In this document: positions 1 through 7,263 of the stretch, piece by piece
Layout: every line of letters starts with the position of its first letter
How positions within the stretch are numbered: the first letter of the stretch is position 1
Notes under the pieces: generated by a model
Told to the model about the DNA's origin: nothing
Seen by the model: the letters and a program-made list of their open reading frames with translations, nothing else
Databases searched by the model: none
Program-made: the position numbers and the translations under genes
Source: an uncultured Oscillospiraceae bacterium
GTDB lineage: Bacteria > Bacillota > Clostridia > Oscillospirales > Oscillospiraceae
Reading direction: 5' to 3'
Length of the DNA stretch: 8,835 nucleotides
NCBI GenBank assembly: GCA_934661715.1
Contig: CAKUJL010000047.1
Coordinates: forward strand, 1 to 8,835

Positions 1-45
1 TAATTGCAAAAATAATTATGTATTGTCTAGGTCCATGATGTTAAA

Positions 46-70
46 GGCTTGAATACCCCAAAACTTGACA
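46..70 (-). repeat. Inverted copy of the TGTCAAG repeat
   Basis: Read on the minus strand, this begins TGTCAAG, continues with a TTTTGGGG block and then TATTCAA. Apart from one inserted base and two substitutions it matches the first unit of the repeat array at 8635-8761. It lies just past the stop codon of the Sel1-like gene and points outward from the window, opposite in orientation to the right-hand array. No terminator hairpin is visible between this gene's stop and base 1. Confidence 0.6.
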
Positions 71-82
71 AAGAACCCAATA

Positions 83-895
83 TTATGCTTCGTATTCAGC
101 TAACTTTGCAGCAGCCTTCGGGCAGCCTTTTGCGGCAGCCAGTTCGAAGTAGGTCTTGGAGCAGATTTTGTGGCCCATTGCCAGATATTGCTCGCCCAGC
201 TTGTACATATCTTCTGCGTATTCGATATCCTTCAGCTTAGCAGCAGCCTTCGGGCAGCCTTTAGCAGCAGCCAGTTCGAAGTAGGTTTTGCCGCAGATGC
301 AGTGGCCCATGCCCAGATAATGCTCGCCCAGCTTATACATATCTTCTGCATATTCCATGTCTTTCAGCTTAGCAGCAGCCTTCGGGCAGCCTTTGGCAGC
401 AGCCAGCTCGAAGTAGGTCTTGGAGCAGATGCAATGGCCCATTGCCAAATAATGCTCGCCCAGGTCATACATATCTTGTGCATATTCCATGTCCTTCAGC
501 TGTGCGATTGCTTCCTCGGAGCCTTTAGCGGCAGCCAGCTCCAGATAGGTTTTACCGCTGATGCAGTGGCCCATACCCAGATATTGTTTAGCAAGCATCA
601 GGCAGCCTGCAACATATTCTTTTTCTTTAGCTTCGGCAGCAGCGATTTCCTCATCGGTAACGCCTGCTTTTTCTTTGAACCATGCCATGATAGCGTCCAT
701 GTCCTCAGCCTTGTGCAGCACGCTTCTGAATTTATAGTCAATTACCTTGGTAGTATACAGGTACTCAACACCCAGGTCCAAGTCAAAATAATCCAATCCG
801 AAAAATGTCAGAATACCATCAATAACAACCTCAGCATTAGCAGGATCCTTCGCCAGCTTAGCAATTTGTAAGTACTTCTCAGCAACAGTCGTCAT
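83..895 (-). CDS. Sel1/TPR-like repeat protein
   Basis: A 270-residue, probably cytoplasmic protein; there is no signal peptide or membrane segment. Residues 1-92 form a non-repeated acidic N-terminal region with no family I recognise. Residues 93-270 are four tandem 44-residue units, each with an LG-x-x-YL-x-MGH segment, a KTYFELAAAKG segment and a Lys/Ala-rich end. This pattern resembles Sel1-like helical repeats, in which two antiparallel helices stack into a superhelix used for protein binding; the AAAKG segment matches the typical end of the Sel1 second helix. Each unit carries a variant of His-Cys-x-Cys: HCIS, HCIC, HCIC, HKIC. The ATG at 893-895 is preceded by AGAGAGG with 8 bases of spacing, which supports this start. 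The gene stands alone behind its own promoter. Its partner is unknown, and a link to the neighbouring restriction operon cannot be shown. Confidence 0.87.
   Translation of the reverse strand: MTTVAEKYLQIAKLAKDPANAEVVIDGILTFFGLDYFDLDLGVEYLYTTKVIDYKFRSVLHKAEDMDAIMAWFKEKAGVTDEEIAAAEAKEKEYVAGCLMLAKQYLGMGHCISGKTYLELAAAKGSEEAIAQLKDMEYAQDMYDLGEHYLAMGHCICSKTYFELAAAKGCPKAAAKLKDMEYAEDMYKLGEHYLGMGHCICGKTYFELAAAKGCPKAAAKLKDIEYAEDMYKLGEQYLAMGHKICSKTYFELAAAKGCPKAAAKLAEYEA
86..619 (-). repeat. Four in-frame tandem 132-base repeats
   Basis: These are the coding repeats of the Sel1-like protein, at about 619-488, 487-356, 355-224 and 223-86. Units 2-4 are nearly identical in protein and very similar in DNA, while unit 1 (promoter-proximal) is more diverged. 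This suggests recent duplication or gene conversion and makes copy-number change by recombination plausible. Confidence 0.85.
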
Positions 896-943
896 TTAAA
901 AAACCTCTCTTTTTCATTCTTTTGTAAGAATAATCAATTATTA

Positions 944-956
944 GTTCCTTTGGAAC
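944..956. promoter_or_regulatory. Small palindrome just downstream of the Sel1-gene start site
   Basis: GTTCC-TTT-GGAAC is a perfect 5-3-5 dyad lying right after the predicted transcription start (near 957). The position would suit a repressor site, but it is short and could be chance. Confidence 0.3.
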
Positions 957-963
957 CAATATA

Positions 964-992
964 ATCATATCACGATTGAAATCAATTATCAA
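964..992 (-). promoter_or_regulatory. Sigma-70 promoter of the Sel1-like gene
   Basis: On the minus strand the -35 box is TTGATA (987-992) and the -10 box is TATGAT (964-969), separated by exactly 17 bases. A TG dinucleotide one base before the -10 makes it an extended -10. The predicted start is near 957, leaving a ~60-base leader. The spacer contains the 12-base palindrome ATTGATTTCAAT. Confidence 0.7.
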
Positions 993-1219
993 CTATTATA
1001 TGGGAAATAGTGGGAGAATGGGAGATGGAGGGGAAAGATTTTGCTATGCTGCCTTTTGCCTCTTGGCATATTCGTGATTTTGCTTTATTGGCGAATACGC
1101 TGATTAAAATTCTTGCGAGATGTGTGGGACAGAACGAAGTTGCCAGAACTCTTGTCAAATGCCGGTTGGTGTGTTATAGTAAAGTTATCTTTAGAGGCTG
1201 GCTGCCTTCTTGAAAGCCT
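993..1219. other. Intergenic stretch with no recognised gene
   Basis: A GTG-initiated reading frame of 67 codons (1010-1213, plus) runs through here. It has no recognisable family, no well-placed start signal and an opposing open frame over the same DNA. I see no RNA gene and treat this as noncoding. Confidence 0.5.
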
Positions 1220-1235
1220 GATTACCGCTTGCGGT
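1220..1235. repeat. Short palindromic repeat, copy 1
   Basis: GATTACCGCTTGCGGT, containing the hairpin ACCGC-TT-GCGGT. This is the first of three identical 16-mers in 330 bases. Copies 1 and 3 also share the preceding CT and a following GTAA after three bases, so the repeated unit may be slightly longer. Confidence 0.75.
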
Positions 1236-1293
1236 ATTGTAACCCCATAACGCTTGTATTTTAGCGTCACGGTAAACTCTGGTTAAAGGCCAA

Positions 1294-1309
1294 GATTACC
1301 GCTTGCGGT
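1294..1309. repeat. Short palindromic repeat, copy 2
   Basis: Identical 16-mer to copy 1, 58 bases after it. It lies only 9 bases before the foldback element at 1319-1492. Confidence 0.75.
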
Positions 1310-1318
1310 TTTGCTGAG

Positions 1319-1492
1319 AAAGGCTCTCCTAAGGGAGACAAGGTGAATTGCCCGCAGGGCAAGAGAGGGCGCCCTGGGGCGGCTGGCGCCCGCTAGGGCG
1401 ACTGAGAGGGGACTGCAGTTTTTACACTTGATAGTCATCACCCCTCTCCGCCTCGACAAGCTCGGCACCTCTCCCCAAGGAGAGGCACTTTT
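1319..1492. mobile_element. MITE-like foldback element
   Basis: A ~174-base element with imperfect terminal inverted repeats. The left end (1319-1345) carries CTCTCCTAAGGGAGA and the right end (1464-1492) carries CTCTCCCCAAGGAGAG, so each terminus is itself a small hairpin. The interior is GC-rich and also folds: GAGAGGGG (1404-1411) pairs with CCCCTCTC (1441-1448), and GGGCGCC pairs with GGCGCCC around 1367-1393. It encodes no transposase, so it would be non-autonomous. Similar CTCTCC...GGAGAG palindromic repeats are, from memory, common between genes in gut Firmicutes. No clear target-site duplication was seen. Confidence 0.6.
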
Positions 1493-1532
1493 AACGCTTT
1501 TGTTTTTCTTTTCTACCTAAACTAAATGCCCT

Positions 1533-1548
1533 GATTACCGCTTGCGGT
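1533..1548. repeat. Short palindromic repeat, copy 3
   Basis: Identical 16-mer to copies 1 and 2, on the other side of the foldback element and 8 bases before the terminator hairpin at 1557-1598. Confidence 0.75.
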
Positions 1549-1556
1549 TTTGTAAA

Positions 1557-1598
1557 AAAAGACCTGAAGTCCGTGTTCTTGCGGACCTCAGGTCTTTT
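1557..1598 (-). terminator. Second intrinsic terminator of the restriction operon
   Basis: The stem GACCTGA-A-GTCCG / CGGAC-C-TCAGGTC has an 8-base loop and is flanked by AAAA/TTTT. On the minus strand it is followed by seven T residues, an excellent intrinsic terminator. The single odd pair is A with C on the plus strand but a permitted G-U on the minus strand, which favours minus-strand function. It may also work weakly for plus-strand transcripts. Confidence 0.8.
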
Positions 1599-1633
1599 CG
1601 TTTGCGTAAAATTATATTGTTTTAGATAAGAAT

Positions 1634-1666
1634 AAGGCATTCTACCGAACTGCGGTAGAACGCCTT
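1634..1666 (-). terminator. First terminator hairpin of the restriction operon
   Basis: The stem AAGGC-A-TTCTACCG / CGGTAGAA-C-GCCTT has a 5-base loop and starts 36 bases past the stop codon of the helicase gene. Again the single A-C mismatch becomes G-U in the minus-strand RNA. The following T-rich tract is interrupted (TTATTCTTAT), so termination may be partial, which would explain the second terminator behind it. Confidence 0.72.
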
Positions 1667-1701
1667 TAGTGTTTTGGTGCTTATTTACTTTTACGAGTGT
1701 G

Positions 1702-4700
1702 CTATTTTACTCTGTCCCCCAACTTTTCGTTAACCAGCTTTTGCAGCTCGCCACGTTCTGCATACGGCAGCGTATCCTCGCAGAAGAAATTGCGGCGGCT
1801 GATGTTCTTGGCCTCTTCGTCAAAGCCAAAGATATAGGACATAGTAATATCATAGATAATCTGCGTTGGTGCAAAGCCAAATACCTGACATTCCAGAATG
1901 TGCTTAACGCGTTCTTTATCATCCGGAATGATGGACTTCAACACCTTGTTGCGATACAAGCGTTTGACTATCTCCGTAATATACAGTCCTGACTTCATAT
2001 AGAAGTCGACAAAGGTTTTATCAGGAGATTCAAAGATATGTGGTTCTGTTTCCACCAGCTGGTCTACCATCATCTGCACAACCTTTTTGGGCGTAAAGAT
2101 TTGGTTTGTTTTCTGCGGCGGGATATAGTCAAAGATATCCTCTTCGCTGGTTTCAGCAAAGTAATCTGCCAGCTCGCGCTTTTTGTTTAAGAATTCCTGC
2201 ACGGAGCTGTCAAAAACATCTTCCGCAAAAACGCCGCCGGGGAATTTTTTCTTTTCGCCGGTTTCTTCGTCGGTATATTCAAAGCCATCGCGCAGCATTT
2301 TGAATTCATCAACGGTAACACTGGTCACTTCTTCAAAAACTTCTTCTTTAGGGTATTGGTCAAAGTTCTTCAGGACGAGCTTATCATCACCGTAAGCCAT
2401 GATAAAGCTTGGAATGGTACGTGCAAAGCCACGCAGTCTGTCCCTGATGTCGCCCTCAAAGCTACGCATTTTCTTTTCCTCTTTTTTGGTTTCCTGCTCT
2501 GCGACAACCTTTTGCGCGCTTTCGACCATTACTTCCTGCGTACGCTTTTCTATAGCTTCGTTAAACTCCTGCGTAGCCTGCTGCACCTTTTCTGCGTGCT
2601 CTGCCTGAATCTGAGTTTTTTCTGCTTCGGTTGTTGCTTTGGCAAGCTCATGCTGCAAATCAGCTTCCAAAACCTTCTTTTTATCGGTAAAGTCTTCGGC
2701 TACACGCTTTAATGCTTCTTCCGCTTGCTTTTGCACCTTTTCTTCAATGCGCTTGCTTTCCGCTTTAGTCAGACCGTAAGCGCTTTGTGCCTGTTCGCCG
2801 TAGATACCATCATGCAAAGTTTCGGCAATTTTCTGCGCCAAGCCTACCGCCATTGCTTCTTCCGGTTTAGTATCATCGCCAACTTCCTTATAAGGCTCCA
2901 GCGGTTTTACCGGCACTACTTCATAAATCTTTTCACCGAATACAGCATTGGTTTGGTTGACTATCGTTTCCTGAGGTATTTCAAGATTACCGTTTTCGTC
3001 AACCGGCACTTCCTGCAGTTCTTCATGGTCCAGCTTTTCTTTGCGACTTCCCTGCTCTTTGACAGGTTCCATTTTGTTCAGGATTTCGACTACTTCTTTG
3101 GGCGCATTAAAGACAACGCCAATGTTACTAAAGAGCATATTACTCATAAAGCCACGGCGGATTACTTCTTCGGTTTTGATTTTCAGCGGAATGGTCAACA
3201 CCTTGGCTGCGTCCACCTGCTCCATTTTACCGTCCTGGTCTTCGGCAAAAACGGCAAAGAAGTTCAGCAGACGCTTGATGTTTTCTTCACGTTCACTCTT
3301 TGTACCTTTGCCTCCGGTAGTTTGGGAATAAAGGCTGTTGGCAAATTCGTCAAAGATCATCAAGGTGCGCTCAGGTGCAAAATCAAAGATGTAAGCGTTC
3401 TCCTTTTGATAGAGCTTGCCGTCCTTTTCAAATTTAAAGGGGTTCTGCGCTCTGAAGGCAGCCTGAATATATTCCGCAGGGCTTTTCATGTTACTGAGCA
3501 TGAAGACTGCTGTCCATTCGGGAATAGTGACACCTGTTGTAAGCTGGCCTACGCTTAAGGTGATGGTTTTTTCATGGTTTTTGATAGCTTCACGCACCTT
3601 GTCAAAGCTGCGCTTGCTTTTGGTTGCATCGTCTTCTTCAAGTCTGCCATCACCTGCTGCCAGCACTATTTCGTATTTTTCAAACACAGAGTGCTCTTTG
3701 AGCATTTTGGCCAATGCTTTGGCACTGTCAACGCGCTCCAAAAGCCAGAAGGTGTGTGCCAGTTCCTTGCGTAGCTCCGGTGTAGAAAAGGGGAATTTTG
3801 CCTGCTCTACAAGAGCGTCCAGGAATTTTTTTACTTCGTTTTTATGGATGAACTGACCACGTTCGTTGGTCTTGAAGAATTCGTTTAAATCAAAGGCAAA
3901 TTCTGTTTTATCATCGTCGGACAAATCGATACCGCGGTTTACCTTGTCAATGGCAATCTGCGACATCTGGTAAGTGTACATGTTCATGCGCGGCATGCAG
4001 GCATAGGGGTTGAGTGTTTCCTCATGCCAATTATCCTTTGCTTCCTGCTCGTCGCTGAAGGTCCAGTTAAAAATCTGCTCCTGCGCAAACTTCCCCATAG
4101 CTACCGCTTTGAACGGTGTACCCGAAAGGTGCAGCGCAAATTTGCGGTTGATTTTGTCAAATGCTTTATCTGTTTTGTGAGTGTCTACACCCTCATGCGC
4201 TTCGTCGATGATGAGCAAATCCCAGTTGTTTTCGGCAACCCATCTTAGTTTATCTATAGTACCGCCAAAGTAAACGGAACCTTTTAAATCCTGTAAGCTC
4301 AAAAAAGCTACCATGCGCAGCTCTTGGTTTTTATCTTCGGCCTCAAGTTGTGCGTTCAAAAATTGCTCTCGTGTAAGTGTTGCTCTTTCCTTGAGGGAGT
4401 CGGTGGTGCTGACGAAACGGTAATCTGTTTGCCAGGCGATGAATTTTTCAAAGTCGTCGAACCAGGAGTTGGCGATTGCCGGACGATTGGTAACAATGAG
4501 CACCATGCGTGCGTCCATTTTGCGCATGAAGTCATAGCTTGTCAGTGTTTTGCCAAAGCGCGGTTTGGCGTTCCACAGGAATTCTGCTTTTTCTCTTTCG
4601 CCGGTCTGCAGGCATTTTTTGTAGTAGGCGTATGTTGCGTCTACTGCCTGCTGCTGTTCGCGGCGCAGGATGTAGGTAAGCTTATTCTTAGCCTGTACGT

Positions 4701-5058
4701 GCGCATAGCTGCGGGCAGCAAATTTCCACAGCAGCTGTTGGGACGTAGGACCATCGACATTAAACCATTCGGTGTTAGGCTCACGCTTGATGTCTTCAAA
4801 GCGTTCCAGATAGTCATGGAAATTGTGGTCTGTAAAATATTCACCGCTGCCGTCCGTATAGCGTGCTTCCTGCTGCCATTCTATGTTAAAGCGCACGTCC
4901 GCGGTTTTTGTCTGCTGTTCGATACGCTTTTTGACGGAAGGCTGCTCGGTGTAGCCAATCTTCGTCCAACCGTTATGACGGGCGATTTCGGGAGTGGTAT
5001 AGGCGTAGATTTTTGGGACTATGTTTGCGTAGGGGTTGATGTTGATTTGCATAGCCAT
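1702..5058 (-). CDS. GIY-YIG nuclease / DEAH helicase / methyltransferase-like fusion, restriction protein
   Basis: A 1118-residue protein, the likely DNA-cleaving arm of a restriction-modification pair. Residues 15-103 look like a GIY-YIG/T5orf172 nuclease domain: IYAYT, KIGYTE at 33-38, Arg45, and Glu97 in NTEWF as candidate catalytic glutamate. Residues 130-545 form a superfamily 2 ATPase: NAKPRFGKT (163-171), IIDEAHEG (283-290), LSGTP (311-315), TTGVTIPEW (507-515), and QAAFRAQNP (532-540) as a variant motif VI. Residues 765-865 are a charged coiled coil. Residues 980-1118 resemble the front half of an adenine methyltransferase: QIFTPKKVV, then DFYMKSGLYITE (1018-1029) in place of motif I. 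The chain then ends with no NPPY motif. The ATG directly follows the methyltransferase stop, with AGGAGA 9 bases upstream, so the two are translationally coupled. Nuclease activity is inferred from the family; the target is unknown. Confidence 0.88.
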   Translation of the reverse strand: MAMQININPYANIVPKIYAYTTPEIARHNGWTKIGYTEQPSVKKRIEQQTKTADVRFNIEWQQEARYTDGSGEYFTDHNFHDYLERFEDIKREPNTEWFNVDGPTSQQLLWKFAARSYAHVQAKNKLTYILRREQQQAVDATYAYYKKCLQTGEREKAEFLWNAKPRFGKTLTSYDFMRKMDARMVLIVTNRPAIANSWFDDFEKFIAWQTDYRFVSTTDSLKERATLTREQFLNAQLEAEDKNQELRMVAFLSLQDLKGSVYFGGTIDKLRWVAENNWDLLIIDEAHEGVDTHKTDKAFDKINRKFALHLSGTPFKAVAMGKFAQEQIFNWTFSDEQEAKDNWHEETLNPYACMPRMNMYTYQMSQIAIDKVNRGIDLSDDDKTEFAFDLNEFFKTNERGQFIHKNEVKKFLDALVEQAKFPFSTPELRKELAHTFWLLERVDSAKALAKMLKEHSVFEKYEIVLAAGDGRLEEDDATKSKRSFDKVREAIKNHEKTITLSVGQLTTGVTIPEWTAVFMLSNMKSPAEYIQAAFRAQNPFKFEKDGKLYQKENAYIFDFAPERTLMIFDEFANSLYSQTTGGKGTKSEREENIKRLLNFFAVFAEDQDGKMEQVDAAKVLTIPLKIKTEEVIRRGFMSNMLFSNIGVVFNAPKEVVEILNKMEPVKEQGSRKEKLDHEELQEVPVDENGNLEIPQETIVNQTNAVFGEKIYEVVPVKPLEPYKEVGDDTKPEEAMAVGLAQKIAETLHDGIYGEQAQSAYGLTKAESKRIEEKVQKQAEEALKRVAEDFTDKKKVLEADLQHELAKATTEAEKTQIQAEHAEKVQQATQEFNEAIEKRTQEVMVESAQKVVAEQETKKEEKKMRSFEGDIRDRLRGFARTIPSFIMAYGDDKLVLKNFDQYPKEEVFEEVTSVTVDEFKMLRDGFEYTDEETGEKKKFPGGVFAEDVFDSSVQEFLNKKRELADYFAETSEEDIFDYIPPQKTNQIFTPKKVVQMMVDQLVETEPHIFESPDKTFVDFYMKSGLYITEIVKRLYRNKVLKSIIPDDKERVKHILECQVFGFAPTQIIYDITMSYIFGFDEEAKNISRRNFFCEDTLPYAERGELQKLVNEKLGDRVK

Positions 5059-7194
5059 TTACGCCATCTCCTTTACAAGAGTTTCGATAAAGTTTATTTC
5101 TTCGTCAGACAGACCATACTTTTTGTAAAGCTGCAGGTCAATTTCATGAATGGATTTTGACCAGTCAATGTCGGAAGCAGGGGTGAAGTCTTGGAGGGGA
5201 ACTTTAAGCCATTTTTGGCTTGTATTGGCCTGTGTAATCTTAAGAATACTTAATAAAGCCCTAGTAAATTTGCATTTTATATATTTGTACAAATTTTCAG
5301 CTTCAATTTCTGTGTCAAAAAGTCCTACACTCAAAAACGTATCGGTTGTCGCTTCCCCAGGTAAGCCAACAACTGACGGAGCCATTGTTTCCCCTAACCC
5401 ACCGTTACCACTAGATTGCGGCATAAAGAGTTTATACTTGGGAATATATTTATTATCAACAATATACTCTTTTTTTACAAATCTATATGCACGCTCATTA
5501 TTTATTCTTCCCAAAATACGATAATGCTCCCTAATATCATCATACAATGATTCAGTCATTACATCAGGTAATTTTTCAAAGACATTAGAAGTTAAATCAT
5601 TTTCATGTCCCTTGCTTAACTTTTGAGCCGCATTCGGAACTTCATCATGCATTTTTTTCGTAAATCTATACATACTACGTCCGCTAATAATTTCACTAAT
5701 ACTCGAAAAATCACTTCTGTTTACAACTTTTTTCATCAAAGCATTTAGCTCAGGATAAATTGTAAAGACGTCTATCTCACCGAAATCTTTGGTGTTATCA
5801 TGATATGAAATTACTATTCCGCCCTTTATTTCCGTATTTGGAAATATTTTGCTGCAATCAGCTTCATACATAACGATAGAAAAATGCTTATCATGCAGCA
5901 TCTTTTGATTCCATTCTTTCGGTGTGCTTCCGGCATTAAACAAGAATCTTGCAGGATGAATCATCATAACTTTATCAGAAAGTTTATATGCTTCATCCAA
6001 GAACAGATGATAAACAGGTGGTTGGTACGTTCTATTTTCGCCTATTGTTCTATCCTGATACGGCGGATTACCAATCACCACATCAAACTTAAAATCCTTA
6101 CTCATAACACCCTCGCTCCCTTCACCGTCCAGCATATCCTTAAATTGTAAAATCTTGCCTGTCGACCAATTCTTGATTCTGCAATAAACGCCATTATGTA
6201 GCTCAATATTATCCTTCAAACAGCCTTGGCACTTTTGGCGCTCGTCCTCATCCACATCGCAAGGGCTCACGCTGCGCTTTAAGGTGCGGTCGCTGAAGTC
6301 CTTTGCCAAAAATAGGTTAGGCGACACTGCCTGCCGTTCTTTTTTATAGTCATGGCAGCTATTGGGTACAACTGCCTTCAACCCATCCATCTGCCAAATA
6401 TTCCACGAAATTATTTCCGCAAAATGCTCCAGCATTTCCATATCTAAAGCATCGCCAAACTTGGCAGCGTAATAATCGGCAACAGTAAAAAGCAAATTTT
6501 CCCTTGCCAGCAAAATGTTGTCGCCGGCCCATTCAAAGCCATAAATACTGCGTACCGCCAATGTTGCCAGCTCCAGCCAACGCTTTTTGGCTCTTTCCCT
6601 GTCCTTAAGGTTGCGTGTACGCTCGTTAATAACACGCAGCTTTCTATCCAGCAGACCAATGCGCTTTTCCAAAGGCACTATTTCGCCCGTCATGGTATCG
6701 TAACGGCTGGCAAGGTACGGCGCTTCACCGCAGGTAATTTCCAAACGCTTGCTACCAATATAAGCTATCCAGCCATCAGCACCATCTTCACTTGGAAAAG
6801 CAATTTTGCCCTCAGTTACCTGCCAATCAGTCCCGTTTTCGGTATTAAAGACGTTTTCACGTCCAAACCAGGCATTATCCGCAAGATTATTCTGCTTGTT
6901 GCAAATCCATAAAGGGGTGAACACCTCTGCCATATTGCGGGTGCGTGCTCCCTGCTCTTCCTTGCTTTTAAGGGCACGCGGTTTAATCAAATTGCCATGA
7001 GCACCGGTAATCGCCGGTAAGGTAATTTCATCATCCGCGGCAAAGCCAATGCCAAGCTCCTTGTAATCGTCTGTCGCCCAAAGGATGTTCTTTCCTGTGC
7101 TGCGGTCTTTAAGCAGGATAAGCAATATATTTTTATCTAATTCTGCTAAAGCTGTTTCCTGCACATCAGCAGACGCTTGTTTTTCTTCGCACAT
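5059..7194 (-). CDS. Eco57I-like adenine-specific DNA methyltransferase
   Basis: A 711-residue protein predicted to move a methyl group from S-adenosylmethionine to adenine N6, protecting host DNA. Visible parts in order: AEVFTP (89-94); ITCGEAPYL (153-161), an atypical motif I in the cofactor-binding position; GFEWAGDNILLARENL (219-234), a conserved block of this family; a possible four-cysteine site (Cys312, 322, 325, 338); VVIGNPPYQ (372-380) with the catalytic NPPY; and a C-terminal region that should hold target recognition. The order cofactor motif, NPPY, recognition domain fits the gamma class. The start at 7192-7194 is fixed by GGAGG six bases upstream, and that site is folded into a hairpin (7199-7249). 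It is first in the operon, directly abutting the helicase gene. DNA for about residues 320-660 is much richer in AT than the flanks. N4-cytosine activity is less likely but not excluded. Confidence 0.9.
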   Translation of the reverse strand: MCEEKQASADVQETALAELDKNILLILLKDRSTGKNILWATDDYKELGIGFAADDEITLPAITGAHGNLIKPRALKSKEEQGARTRNMAEVFTPLWICNKQNNLADNAWFGRENVFNTENGTDWQVTEGKIAFPSEDGADGWIAYIGSKRLEITCGEAPYLASRYDTMTGEIVPLEKRIGLLDRKLRVINERTRNLKDRERAKKRWLELATLAVRSIYGFEWAGDNILLARENLLFTVADYYAAKFGDALDMEMLEHFAEIISWNIWQMDGLKAVVPNSCHDYKKERQAVSPNLFLAKDFSDRTLKRSVSPCDVDEDERQKCQGCLKDNIELHNGVYCRIKNWSTGKILQFKDMLDGEGSEGVMSKDFKFDVVIGNPPYQDRTIGENRTYQPPVYHLFLDEAYKLSDKVMMIHPARFLFNAGSTPKEWNQKMLHDKHFSIVMYEADCSKIFPNTEIKGGIVISYHDNTKDFGEIDVFTIYPELNALMKKVVNRSDFSSISEIISGRSMYRFTKKMHDEVPNAAQKLSKGHENDLTSNVFEKLPDVMTESLYDDIREHYRILGRINNERAYRFVKKEYIVDNKYIPKYKLFMPQSSGNGGLGETMAPSVVGLPGEATTDTFLSVGLFDTEIEAENLYKYIKCKFTRALLSILKITQANTSQKWLKVPLQDFTPASDIDWSKSIHEIDLQLYKKYGLSDEEINFIETLVKEMA
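5220..6230 (-). other. AT-rich segment covering the target-recognition part of the methyltransferase
   Basis: Hand counts of 60-base blocks give about 28-38% GC at 5281, 5401, 5641, 5821 and 6001. The flanks give 52% (5161), 60% (6241) and 55% (6901). The low-GC block covers roughly codons 320-660, from just before NPPY to just before the conserved C-terminal tail, where specificity should lie. This is what a swapped-in recognition region would look like. Confidence 0.6.
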
Positions 7195-7198
7195 AAAA

Positions 7199-7249
7199 AA
7201 CCTCCAAGGCTGAGAAATTTTGCATCAAATTTCCCCAGCCCCGGAGGTT
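7199..7249 (-). promoter_or_regulatory. Hairpin sequestering the methyltransferase ribosome binding site
   Basis: In the minus-strand RNA, AACCUCC (7249-7243) pairs with GGAGGUU (7205-7199), GGCUG with CAGCC, and GAAAUUU with AAAUUUC, closing a 6-base loop. Two positions that are A-C mismatches on the plus strand are G-U pairs in the mRNA, so up to 22 pairs form, interrupted by one bulged G. The 3' arm holds the GGAGG ribosome binding site, and U residues run straight into the AUG. The element could block translation, end transcription coming from the XRE gene, or both. Confidence 0.75.
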
Positions 7250-7263
7250 GGAAAGTTTATTTT

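Noticed and set aside
170..871. 233-codon plus-strand open frame
   Set aside because: Antisense shadow of the Sel1-like gene; its apparent repeats mirror the 132-base coding repeats on the other strand.
964..992. Fur or FNR box in the Sel1-gene promoter
   Set aside because: TTGAT/ATCAA-like words occur but their spacing does not fit either consensus.
1010..1213. 67-codon plus-strand open frame with a GTG start
   Set aside because: No recognisable family, no well-placed ribosome binding site, an overlapping opposite-strand frame, and a repeat-rich noncoding setting.
1283..1468. 61-codon minus-strand open frame
   Set aside because: It is the translation of the MITE-like foldback element; such frames are a known source of spurious small proteins.
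1220..1548. CRISPR array made of the 16-base repeats
   Set aside because: Only three copies with unequal gaps of 58 and 223 bases, one gap filled by another repeat; no cas genes.
2725..3558. 277-codon plus-strand open frame, and a similar one at 4324-5160
   Set aside because: Phe/Leu/Cys-rich antisense shadows of the helicase gene, which has clear ordered motifs on the other strand.
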